Assembly: GCA_003529225.1 (NCBI GenBank)
Contig: DOJM01000153.1
Span: 347 to 9,446, forward strand
Length of the DNA: 9,100 nucleotides
Direction of reading: 5' to 3'
From: Paenibacillus sp.
GTDB taxonomy: Bacteria; Bacillota; Bacilli; Paenibacillales; Paenibacillaceae
Below the pieces are notes generated by a model, which saw nothing but the letters and a program-made list of their open reading frames with translations, was not told where the DNA came from and did no database searches. Numbering within the stretch: position 1 is the first letter of the stretch; every line of letters starts with the position of its first letter. This document shows positions 1-6,162 of this stretch, piece by piece. A program made the translations under genes and the position numbers.

Positions 1-1026
1 GTAGGAGCCAAAGGCTGCAGCAAGTTTTCCTTCCAGATTCATATTGTGCAATTCTTTCAGAATGTTCTCCAGGTTCCCGATCATGTCCGCGTATTTAGTG
101 GAGCTGCCAATAAAGACCGCGTCTGCTGACGTTATGCTGTTCAGAATATCAGTGGCACTGCTTTTATCTGCATCCCAGACCTCTGTCTCAATATTATTTT
201 CCTGCAAGCAATCCTGTATAATTTTGGCCATCTTCTTGGTACTATTTTTAATGGTAGTATATACGATCGTTGCCTTTTTTCCTTGCGTCGTTTCGCGGCT
301 CAATGTGGCGTACATCCCGATATATTTACGTATGTCCTCCCGGATCACAAACCCATGGGATGGAGCGATCATCCGGATCTCAAGATCCTTAACAGCCTCT
401 AACAGTGTTCTTACATATCTTCTATGAGGATGAATAATAGCTGCGTAATAGCCCTGGAAATCCTCCGTAATATCAAACCCGGCTTCATCGCTGAATAGAT
501 TCTCTACGGCAACATGCGTACTAAAAATATCACAAGGAAATAAGATTTGATCTTCGATACAATAGGTGATCATCGTTTCAGCGGTATGGAGATACGGTGT
601 TTCTTTAAACAACAGCGTTTTCCCGCCAATATCCAGCTTGTCTCCGTCTTTAACCACCAGGAAGTTCCGGCTATGTAGCTTGTACATTTCCTGTAATTCG
701 GGAACAGCAATCTCGGTGCATACGATCGTGGCATTTGCAGCCTTGGCGGCGAGAGCTGCCAGTCCACCAGAGTGATCAGGCTCTGTATGGTTAATTACAA
801 TGTAATGAATATCTAGAAGATCAATCATTTCACCCAGGCACTCGGCATATTCACGTCCGAATTCCATATCAACGGTATCAATGACAGTCGGCTTACCTGT
901 TTTTAATAAATAAGAATTATAGGTAGTTCCTTTTGCTAGAATCAGGCGGTGAAATGGAACCTGGCGGTTATCGATTTTGCCTATCCAGTAAGTATCCTCG
1001 GCGATTTTTTTGAATTGTGTACTCAT
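1..1026 (-). CDS. FprA-family flavodiiron protein (A-type flavoprotein), partial, C-terminus beyond left edge
   Basis: Flavodiiron proteins reduce O2 to water and/or NO to N2O in the cytoplasm, protecting the cell under low oxygen; electrons arrive through FMN. The 342 codons present begin MSTQFKKIAED. The metallo-beta-lactamase-like domain carries the diiron ligand set at family spacing: H80-x-E82-x-D84-H85 (NHTEPDHSG), H147 (LHTAE), D166 (FPCD) and H224 (PSHG). A flavodoxin-like domain starts near residue 250, with an FMN phosphate-loop-like stretch YTTIKNSTKKMA (256-267), and runs off the edge at AAFGSY. Family members are about 400 residues, so roughly 60 are missing here; whether a rubredoxin or reductase module follows cannot be seen. 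After FPCD the sequence reads IFSTH, unlike the usual AFG. The start is supported by GGAGG 8 bases upstream of ATG. A Fur-box-like palindrome lies 23-40 bases upstream. Confidence 0.93.
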   Translation of the reverse strand, partial: MSTQFKKIAEDTYWIGKIDNRQVPFHRLILAKGTTYNSYLLKTGKPTVIDTVDMEFGREYAECLGEMIDLLDIHYIVINHTEPDHSGGLAALAAKAANATIVCTEIAVPELQEMYKLHSRNFLVVKDGDKLDIGGKTLLFKETPYLHTAETMITYCIEDQILFPCDIFSTHVAVENLFSDEAGFDITEDFQGYYAAIIHPHRRYVRTLLEAVKDLEIRMIAPSHGFVIREDIRKYIGMYATLSRETTQGKKATIVYTTIKNSTKKMAKIIQDCLQENNIETEVWDADKSSATDILNSITSADAVFIGSSTKYADMIGNLENILKELHNMNLEGKLAAAFGSY

Positions 1027-1048
1027 TTCTTTAACCTCCAATGTTTGA

Positions 1049-1065
1049 TTGATAATGTTTATCAA
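1049..1065. promoter_or_regulatory. Fur-box-like palindrome upstream of the flavodiiron gene
   Basis: TTGATAATGTTTATCAA is a perfect 7-bp inverted repeat around a 3-base centre. The core at 1050-1064 matches the Bacillus Fur 7-1-7 consensus TGATAATNATTATCA at 13 of 14 fixed positions. It sits between 23 and 40 bases upstream of the flavodiiron start, where binding could block the promoter or early transcription. The regulator is inferred from the motif alone; PerR and Zur use related boxes but fit less well. Confidence 0.5.
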
Positions 1066-1083
1066 CAACCATATTTTATTATG

Positions 1084-1865
1084 GCTGCCAAACAAAAAAG
1101 AGGATTTGAATCAAATTATGAAAGTTTTAAAAAAATGAATACCTTAAATTTAGACGATCTAAATAAAGTGATTATGCGTTGGATCACATTTTAAATAAAA
1201 AAATAACCCATAACAACTTTATGCCATATCCTAATGAATCCAAGAGAGCTCTTATTAAAAACGTCAAAGGTATTACGATTGGCATCCTCTCCTACACAGC
1301 AGGAACCAACCGAATTCCTGTACCAGTAAGTAAGCCATGGCTGGTTAATCGGATATCTACCCCCAAGATCATTCGGGAGATTCGAGATTTAAAAAAGAAA
1401 GTCGATCTAGTCTTGCTTTATCTGCATTTCGGAAGCGAATATCGTTACACTCCAAACAAGAGGCAAAAAGAGCTGGTCAATCTCTTCTTTAAAAATGGCG
1501 CCGACATCATACTGGGGTCTCACCCACATGTTCTTCAACCGTTAGCGCTTCGGGGAAAAAAACAATTCGTTATTTACTCATTGGGCAATTTTGTTTCGAC
1601 TAAACTAATGAATATTCCTTATACACAAAGCGGTATCATACTTACGCTTAAAATAAAGAAGGATGAAAAAGGATACACAAGTATAACTAACGTCGGCTAT
1701 ATCCCGACTTGTATAGATCGAAGAATAAAAAGTGGTAAAAAAATCACAGAGGTCATCCCCATCCGCGAAGCATTAAAGAGAAGCGACACTGATATAAAAA
1801 CAGAGCGGAGAATTCTCATGAATCGAATGTTGAAACATACGACGACAATCTTAAAGAGGGAATAG
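1084..1865 (+). pseudogene. CapA/PgsA-type (PGA_cap) remnant, N-terminally truncated and probably frameshifted
   Basis: The open frame from about 1179 to 1865 encodes the C-terminal half of a CapA/YwtB-type protein. These are envelope-linked metallophosphatase-like proteins tied to poly-gamma-glutamate capsule or related functions. Recognisable blocks are GITIGILSYTAGTNRIPVP, LLYLHFGSEY, GADIILGSHPHVLQP and VIYSLGNFVS. Family members are usually about 350-400 residues; here only some 228 remain. The signal anchor and early metal-binding blocks are missing. The only start for this frame is a TTG at 1179 without a convincing ribosome binding site, and the frame is closed by TAA at 1164-1166. 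Just upstream, a different frame (about 1084-1172) reads SFKKMNTLNL, which resembles the family segment before the conserved asparagine-histidine block. The 1179 frame continues with DYALDHIL, so a frameshift near 1165-1175 is likely. No promoter was found. It is the only plus-strand gene-like sequence here and looks AT-rich. I judge it a decaying remnant; a short functional protein is less likely. Confidence 0.75.
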
Positions 1866-1884
1866 AACCGTTATTATAATAGAC

Positions 1885-1929
1885 TGTGGAAATAAAAAGA
1901 ACGTTCCGCGGAATTTACCGTGGAAGGTT
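1885..1929 (-). terminator. Intrinsic terminator of the Old Yellow Enzyme gene
   Basis: The arms 1900-1911 and 1918-1929 form a 12-bp stem with one internal mismatch and one G-T type pair around the loop 1912-1917. On the minus strand the stem is followed by CTTTTTATTTCC, as expected for rho-independent termination. It starts 36 bases after the end of the oxidoreductase gene. No T-run follows on the plus strand, so it does not serve the capA remnant. Confidence 0.75.
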
Positions 1930-1964
1930 ATAGATTTAGCGCTCAGTAAAAACTATATTTGGGT

Positions 1965-3086
1965 TTATCGTAAACGATCGGGCATCATTATTTTAAGGAA
2001 TTCTAGAATACCATTCTCTACTACGAGTTCTTCTCTATCTTGATCAGGAAGTACTCTTCTGATGATATCTTCTTTACCCTCCATCACTTTACTTGTCCAA
2101 TGAGGATCAATGATAAGAGAACGTCCTACTGCTACTAATTCAGCATTTGTCAACGTGTCCTCTGCGTTCTGTTTGGTACGGATATCTCCTACCCCAATTA
2201 AAGGTACACGACCATTGATTTTTTCATGTACATATTGCAGGATTGATTTTTCTTTAAAATCTTCAGATGCAGATACTTTCTTAAAGTCCCCTAATGAAAT
2301 ATGCAGATAATCCAGCTTTTTATCAGCTAATCTATCAATGAGATAAAGGGTATCTGCCATTTTAATTCCAGGCTCTTCATATTCTTCTGGAGAAAAACGA
2401 TAACCGACAATAAAATCCTTAACCTTTGAATTATCAACGACAGCAATAATTGCATCAACTAATTGGTTAATAAAATTAAATCTTTTCTCTAAACTTCCGC
2501 CCCAATGGTCTTCACGACGGTTAGAGTGTGGAGAGAAGAATTGTTGGATTAAATATGTGTTTGCTCCATGAATTTCTACTCCATCAAATCCAGCTTGAAT
2601 CGCACGTTGAGTCGCTTTTTTAAAATCCTCAATTACACCGAAAATTTCATCTTCTGCTAATGCTCTTGGAATTTCTGCATTCGGACGTTCGGCAGCAATA
2701 GCGCTGGCGGAAACGGGTTGTACGCCACGTAATATTTTTGAATCTGTCATTCTTCCTGCATGGAAAAGTTGTAAAATAGCTTTTGTTCCATTTCGTTTAA
2801 TAGTCGACGCTAGTTGGCTAAGGCTTGGAATAAACTGATCGGAGGAAACGCTAAGTTCACCTTCCCATCCTTTTCCACCCTCTTGTACATTTGCTGCCGC
2901 AGTGATAACCGCACCTACTTCGCCCGTTCTTAGCGAATAGTATTTCAATTCATCTTGTGTTACTACACCGTCATAAAAACTCATTCGCGTGGTCATTGGA
3001 GCCATAACCACGCGATTTTTCAATGTCAGTCCTCTGCGAAAAGTTAATGTTTTGTCTAGTGCTATCATCTTTTTCCCAACTTTCAT
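1965..3086 (-). CDS. NADH:flavin oxidoreductase, Old Yellow Enzyme family (YqiG-like)
   Basis: This is an FMN-dependent TIM-barrel oxidoreductase. Old Yellow Enzymes use NAD(P)H to reduce activated C=C bonds of electrophiles such as enones, nitro compounds or quinones; the true substrate here is unknown. Visible family blocks are NRVVMAPMT (24-32), LQLFHAGRM (105-113), the H173/N176 pair in EIHGANTYL that binds the substrate oxygen, the adjoining QQFFSPHSNRR and WGGSLEKR, R229 in VGYRF, and the FMN phosphate-binding GVGDI (298-302) and AVGRSL (319-324). The 373-residue length fits the YqiG subgroup of Bacillus better than the roughly 340-residue YqjM/NamA. The start is uncertain: the ATG at 3086 has no clear ribosome binding site, and a second ATG at 3068 follows a weak GGGA. 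The gene stands alone, with a terminator behind and an operator-like palindrome in front. It looks more AT-rich than the genes to the right. Confidence 0.92.
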   Translation of the reverse strand: MKVGKKMIALDKTLTFRRGLTLKNRVVMAPMTTRMSFYDGVVTQDELKYYSLRTGEVGAVITAAANVQEGGKGWEGELSVSSDQFIPSLSQLASTIKRNGTKAILQLFHAGRMTDSKILRGVQPVSASAIAAERPNAEIPRALAEDEIFGVIEDFKKATQRAIQAGFDGVEIHGANTYLIQQFFSPHSNRREDHWGGSLEKRFNFINQLVDAIIAVVDNSKVKDFIVGYRFSPEEYEEPGIKMADTLYLIDRLADKKLDYLHISLGDFKKVSASEDFKEKSILQYVHEKINGRVPLIGVGDIRTKQNAEDTLTNAELVAVGRSLIIDPHWTSKVMEGKEDIIRRVLPDQDREELVVENGILEFLKIMMPDRLR

Positions 3087-3106
3087 TAAATTATATTTAA
3101 CAGGAT

Positions 3107-3130
3107 ATTATATACATGCGCATACATATA
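3107..3130 (-). promoter_or_regulatory. Probable -10 and overlapping operator-like palindrome of the Old Yellow Enzyme gene
   Basis: A perfect TATAAT lies on the minus strand at 3107-3112, about 20 bases before the start codon. It overlaps a 22-bp imperfect palindrome (3109-3130): arm TATATACATGC and arm GCATACATATA agree at 9 of 11 pairs, centred on ATGCGCAT. No good -35 lies at normal spacing; a perfect TTGACA at 3153-3158 is too far away to pair with this -10. The layout suggests repression by a dimeric regulator, commonly TetR or MarR type for such enzymes, but none is encoded nearby. Confidence 0.45.
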
Positions 3131-3186
3131 AATTACAGCAATGATTTATTCTTGTCAACTAATAAAGAACTGCTGTTGAACACAAC

Positions 3187-3218
3187 AAAAAGCGCTGTTC
3201 CGCTGAACAGCGCTTTTC
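3187..3218 (-). terminator. Strong intrinsic terminator of the secreted-protein gene, possibly bidirectional
   Basis: A perfect 13-bp stem (3188-3200 with 3205-3217) surrounds the loop CGCT. On the minus strand the stem runs into TTTTTGTTGTG, giving a good T-tract 22 bases past the stop of the secreted-protein gene. The plus strand also ends in TTTT, so some bidirectional action is possible. Confidence 0.88.
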
Positions 3219-3239
3219 GCTCGTTAAGAATCGTCCTGA

Positions 3240-4088
3240 TTATTCTAGTTCGGCCAGTTTTACAATGGCTGCACCTTTGTTATTCTTGGAATATTTAGCT
3301 TCGATTTTCGTGGTGTATGTATCTTTTTCTCCGTCACTTACCAGCACATAATTCAGATCGACTGTCAGCTTTTCCGTTTGCCAGGTCTTAGTATTGACGA
3401 ATAATTTCCACGTTACGCTTTTGGGTTGAACTATCTCACCATCCCAGAGGTTCTCCTGGTCATAGAGTTTGATTATTCCCTTAGCTGCTGTCGGATCGGT
3501 TACCGTGAACTGTAGGACCGTTTGTGCGCCAGCAGTGCTGACTTTCATAGATTTTTTATAACTTTTGACCGAATCAAGCATGGAAACAGGATCGTATTGA
3601 CCTTTGGAGTAAAAAGAATCCCACTCCATCTTCTCCAGTCCAATCCAATATTGTACATCAGGATCGATTGGCTCCCCGTCATCGTCGTAACCTTCATCTT
3701 CAGATTCATCGATCAGTTCACTTCCGTCTACAAGATAGTAAAACTCCTTGTCATTGGCATATAGACTGTAAGATGTTTCTAAAAGACTGCTATCGACGGT
3801 GCCTGCTGCGGCAAAATTCGGCAGACGGTTGACATCCAGCTTCAGAGTGTTGGTGTTGCTGATACGTACCCCGCCGCTTTGAACATCCTGTTTTTTGGTC
3901 ACATCTAAGTGGAAATTCTTTATTGCTTTTGAAGCTGCCGTTACTTTGCTGATCATTTGATCCGCGGTTACTGCTGTTGTGGTAGCTGCAGATACAACTT
4001 CAGGATTAGACATCGATCCGATCGTTCCGGACAGCAATAATGCACCCGCTGCCAAACCTGTACCTATTGTTTTTAAAAAACTCTTCAT
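3240..4088 (-). CDS. Secreted protein with an acidic patch, under a c-di-GMP riboswitch; LolA/LppX-like fold suspected
   Basis: The protein has 282 residues. It begins with a classical Sec signal: K2/K6, a hydrophobic core around 8-25, and a type I peptidase site near VVSAA (31-35). There is no lipobox cysteine, so it should be released or wall-associated rather than lipid-anchored. The mature part starts with an amphipathic helix (about 41-60, TADQMISKVTAASKAIKNF) followed by beta-rich sequence. This pattern resembles Firmicutes DUF6612-type and LolA/LppX-like proteins; that assignment is my inference and is not firm. Residues 121-144 hold 13 acidic side chains in 24, including DDDGEPIDPD, a possible Ca2+-binding or charged surface segment. 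The start is well placed, with AAAGGGGA 5 bases before ATG. The leader carries a c-di-GMP-I aptamer and terminator, so expression should follow c-di-GMP levels, suggesting a surface, biofilm or motility-switch role. The function is otherwise unknown. Confidence 0.88.
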   Translation of the reverse strand: MKSFLKTIGTGLAAGALLLSGTIGSMSNPEVVSAATTTAVTADQMISKVTAASKAIKNFHLDVTKKQDVQSGGVRISNTNTLKLDVNRLPNFAAAGTVDSSLLETSYSLYANDKEFYYLVDGSELIDESEDEGYDDDGEPIDPDVQYWIGLEKMEWDSFYSKGQYDPVSMLDSVKSYKKSMKVSTAGAQTVLQFTVTDPTAAKGIIKLYDQENLWDGEIVQPKSVTWKLFVNTKTWQTEKLTVDLNYVLVSDGEKDTYTTKIEAKYSKNNKGAAIVKLAELE

Positions 4089-4138
4089 GTACTTCCCCTT
4101 TCGGCCCCTTGCGATAATGTAACACCGTAGGTAGGAAT

Positions 4139-4177
4139 AAAAAAAAGCTCGAAATAGACTACACGTCCTTCAGAGCT
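4139..4177 (-). terminator. Leader terminator, expression platform of the c-di-GMP riboswitch
   Basis: On the minus strand AGCTC (4177-4173) pairs with GAGCT (4150-4146). The stem extends by GAA/TTC past a single bulged T and by an inner GAC/GTC. It is followed by a run of eight T (4146-4139). It lies about 30 bases after the aptamer and 50 bases before the start codon, the position of a transcription-attenuation platform. Whether ligand turns the gene on or off was not resolved, because no clear anti-terminator pairing was found. Confidence 0.75.
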
Positions 4178-4204
4178 ATTCCTTATGATTTCTAAGACAT
4201 CCCT

Positions 4205-4298
4205 ATGGCGGCCTGGCGATCATTTCCTTCTGTCAAAAGGTTTTAGACCCATGGCTTTGTGTCATCATCTTTCGATGATTTTACCTTTAACGCGGACT
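4205..4298 (-). ncRNA. Cyclic di-GMP-I riboswitch aptamer (GEMM-I)
   Basis: Read on the minus strand, the GEMM-I parts occur in order. AAAGG leads into P2, a 6-bp stem ATCATC/GATGAT (4279-4274 and 4269-4264) capped by a GAAA tetraloop (4273-4270). GACACAAAGCC follows (consensus GACGCAAAGCC), then ATGGGTCTAA, a P3 arm with the ATGAT side of the tetraloop receptor, and the 3' block GCCAGGCCGCC. Aligned to the Vibrio Vc2 aptamer, the guanine-recognising G20 is present (4285) and the intercalating A47 is kept (4258). The C22-G45 pair is U-A here (4283 and 4260), a compensatory change that supports the fold. G20 argues for c-di-GMP rather than the cGAMP-binding A20 variant. P1 was not fully resolved, so the outer borders are approximate. 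It sits between a promoter and a terminator, upstream of the secreted-protein gene. Confidence 0.9.
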
Positions 4299-4343
4299 TT
4301 CAATTAGTTTAAATCAGATTAAAGAACGCTTGTCCCTTCGTTA

Positions 4344-4372
4344 ATTTTATCATGGTCATATTTACCTGTAAA
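4344..4372 (-). promoter_or_regulatory. Sigma-A type promoter driving the riboswitch leader
   Basis: On the minus strand TTTACA (4372-4367, 5 of 6 to consensus) and TAAAAT (4349-4344, 5 of 6) are separated by exactly 17 bases, and a TG one base before the -10 adds an extended -10 element. Transcription would begin near 4337, about 40 bases before the aptamer, giving a leader of about 250 bases. No recognisable element was seen between this promoter and the terminator ending at 4430. Confidence 0.75.
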
Positions 4373-4429
4373 CGACTTATCTTCCATTTCCGTTTACCAA
4401 CTGATTTACTCGTATCCTTATATCAACGT

Positions 4430-4470
4430 AAAAAAAGCATAAAACAGGACTCCAGTCCACTTTATGCTTT
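4430..4470 (-). terminator. Intrinsic terminator of the Cof-type phosphatase gene and its upstream cluster
   Basis: A perfect 10-bp outer stem (4434-4443 with 4461-4470) encloses an inner 5-bp GGACT/AGTCC stem (4447-4451 with 4454-4458). On the minus strand it is followed by seven T (4436-4430). It begins 32 bases past the end of the phosphatase gene. Confidence 0.88.
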
Positions 4471-4502
4471 GTATCTAAACTTATTTTACAGGGTCAAAAA
4501 GA

Positions 4503-5303
4503 TTAGAATAAACAATATTTAGCCAGCGCATCACGCACGCCATGCTCGTTGTTCGAACCCGTAACAGCATTCGCTGCCGCTTTTACCTCTACAGGAGAAT
4601 TATCCATCGCCACGCCCATCCCCGCGTAAGTAAGCATAGAAATATCATTAAAATAATTACCGATCGAGAGGACTTCTTCCTGCGGAATTCCCAGCTTCAC
4701 AGCAAGATTTTTTAAGGCGTTGCCTTTAGAGGATTCAGGATGCATCAAATCAACAAAAAATTCACCACTCCGCAAAATGTTATACTCAGGGGTCCAAGTA
4801 CGCCATTCACGTTCAGCTTCGTCAAGGATTTCTGACTGTGTAAATACAGTAAACTTAACCACTGGTTCACGGAAATCTTCCCAGGCCGGTAACGTCGCTG
4901 GCATAATACGGAAGTGCTCATACATATAATTAGCTTCTTTAGTCAGATTCTCTACATTATCAACATACATATCAAAAGCAGTATTCACATCATAATGAAT
5001 ATTGTGCTTACGGCAATAGTCGATATAGGGGTCAAGACCACGTGCATCCATACCGTATTGGTGCAGCACTTCTCGATCTTCCACACGCACCGTCGCTGCT
5101 CCATTGTGACCAAGCACGTAACCAGTCAGCCCCATTTCCTCCATGAAAGGAATCGAGTTCTGTGGACTGCGTCCCGTACACAATACGATTTGACCGCCAA
5201 GACGTGTAACCTCAGCAATAGCTTCCTTATTCTCAGAGCTTAAGAGGTGATCATCATTTAATAGCGTACCGTCCACATCTAGTGCAATCAGTTTGTATCT
5301 CAT
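4503..5303 (-). CDS. Cof-type HAD-IIB family sugar-phosphate/nucleotide phosphatase
   Basis: This is a cytoplasmic HAD-superfamily hydrolase of 266 residues with a C2-type cap. Relatives dephosphorylate small phosphorylated metabolites such as sugar phosphates or flavin precursors, often with broad specificity; the substrate cannot be read from sequence. Motif I is LDVDGTLL, with nucleophile D9 and acid/base D11. Motif II is T43 in LCTGRS, motif III is K193 in SSKGNALK, and motif IV lies at 214-222 as IGNYFNDIS. In motif IV the usual GD is GN: N216 replaces the first aspartate, while N219 and D220 are kept. The cap spans roughly 85-180. AAGGA lies about 9 bases upstream of ATG. It is the last gene before a strong terminator and follows rsuA by 92 bases, so it may be the tail of that cluster or have its own weak promoter. 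Confidence 0.92.
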   Translation of the reverse strand: MRYKLIALDVDGTLLNDDHLLSSENKEAIAEVTRLGGQIVLCTGRSPQNSIPFMEEMGLTGYVLGHNGAATVRVEDREVLHQYGMDARGLDPYIDYCRKHNIHYDVNTAFDMYVDNVENLTKEANYMYEHFRIMPATLPAWEDFREPVVKFTVFTQSEILDEAEREWRTWTPEYNILRSGEFFVDLMHPESSKGNALKNLAVKLGIPQEEVLSIGNYFNDISMLTYAGMGVAMDNSPVEVKAAANAVTGSNNEHGVRDALAKYCLF

Positions 5304-5332
5304 ACTCCACCATCCTTGTCTTTCTTTTTCTA

Positions 5333-5361
5333 TATATATTGAACTTGGCTTTTTGAGTTAA
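5333..5361 (-). promoter_or_regulatory. Weak candidate promoter for the Cof-type phosphatase
   Basis: On the minus strand TTAACT (5361-5356) and TATATA (5338-5333) each match consensus at 4 of 6 positions with a 17-base spacer, about 30 bases upstream of the start codon. The intergenic region is very AT-rich, so a chance match is possible. Confidence 0.3.
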
Positions 5362-5395
5362 GTTTCCAAAATCAATTTATATATCATTTTCTCTA

Positions 5396-6160
5396 CTATC
5401 CTTCTGACCCATCTGCGCCTAAGAGTGCAAGTTCCTCTAACGTCAGTTCCCGACAAGCTCCCAGCGGCAGACTTTCATCCAGCTTCAATTCTCCCATAGA
5501 TACACGTTTCAGAAAAGTGACTTTTTTGCCAACCGCCTGAAACATACGCTTCACCTGATGAAATTTCCCCTCAGTGATGATAAGTGAAATATGAGAAATC
5601 ACTTTGCTCCCGCGCTCTCTTCCAAGAATGGTTAAGTGTGCAGGTAAAGTAACGTAGCCATCTTCCAGCTCCACCCCTGCTGCAAAAGCCGCGACATCAT
5701 CAGAGTCTACATCGCCCTCGATGGTTGCCTCGTATGTTTTCGGGACATGCTTGCGTGGCGACAGCAATTCATGGGCGAGTTTCCCATCATTAGTGATCAG
5801 CAGCAGTCCTACAGTATCCTTATCTAGCCTTCCTACAGGAAACGGCTCAAACTGTGCATATTCGTGCTTTAAAAGATCCAAAACTGTCCGATCCCGCTTG
5901 TCCTCCGTAGCTGACAGGACACCTGGGGGTTTGTTCATCATAAGATATATGAATTCACGGTAGGTAACAACCTCTCCCCCTACCTCTATTTTATCGGCAT
6001 AAGGATCCACATGGAACCCACTATCTTTTACCACTGTCCCGTTCACCAATATTAAGCCTTGTTTAGCTTGTTTACGGATATCACTGCGCGACCCCACTCC
6101 AATATGGGACAACACTTTATCTAATCGTTGTTTTTTGGCGGGCTTACCTGATTGGCTCAT
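5396..6160 (-). CDS. rsuA: 16S rRNA pseudouridine synthase, RsuA family
   Basis: RsuA-type enzymes convert a specific uridine to pseudouridine; E. coli RsuA acts on 16S U516 during 30S assembly. The protein has 254 residues. An N-terminal S4 RNA-binding domain (about 11-58, RLDKVLSHIGVGSRSDIRK) is followed by the catalytic domain, with MMNKPPG (74-80) and the signature GRLDKDTVGLLLITNDG, whose D113 is the catalytic aspartate. SPRKHVPKTYEATIEG and EGKFHQVKRMFQAVG further on are characteristic of RsuA/RluB/RluF enzymes. Overall similarity favours RsuA, but an RluB-like 23S target is not excluded. I chose the ATG at 6160 over the upstream in-frame ATG at 6217: it leaves a 2-base gap to the rsmF-like stop, has GGAGGTGG in the last rsmF codons as ribosome binding site, and puts the S4 domain at the usual distance. 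Translational coupling to rsmF is likely. Confidence 0.92.
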   Translation of the reverse strand: MSQSGKPAKKQRLDKVLSHIGVGSRSDIRKQAKQGLILVNGTVVKDSGFHVDPYADKIEVGGEVVTYREFIYLMMNKPPGVLSATEDKRDRTVLDLLKHEYAQFEPFPVGRLDKDTVGLLLITNDGKLAHELLSPRKHVPKTYEATIEGDVDSDDVAAFAAGVELEDGYVTLPAHLTILGRERGSKVISHISLIITEGKFHQVKRMFQAVGKKVTFLKRVSMGELKLDESLPLGACRELTLEELALLGADGSEG

Positions 6161-6162
6161 TG

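Noticed and set aside
1049..1065. FNR/CRP-type site (TTGAT...ATCAA) upstream of the flavodiiron gene
   Set aside because: The half-sites are separated by 7 bases, whereas FNR needs 4; the Fur 7-1-7 pattern fits better.
1081..1194. Independent small plus-strand gene before the capA remnant
   Set aside because: No ribosome binding site at a proper distance; the peptide fits better as a frameshifted piece of the CapA remnant.
1030..1965. Insertion sequence or transposon explaining the capA truncation
   Set aside because: No transposase fragment, terminal inverted repeats or target duplications were seen around the remnant.
3107..3158. TTGACA at 3153-3158 paired with TATAAT at 3107-3112 as one promoter
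   Set aside because: The spacing is 40 bases, far beyond the usable 16-19.
4205..4298. cGAMP-binding (GEMM-Ib) variant of the riboswitch
   Set aside because: That class carries A at position 20; here G20 is present.
5340..5370. Hairpin between rsuA and the phosphatase as a terminator
   Set aside because: Only about 5 bp pair (AACTT/AAGTT) and no T-run follows on the minus strand.
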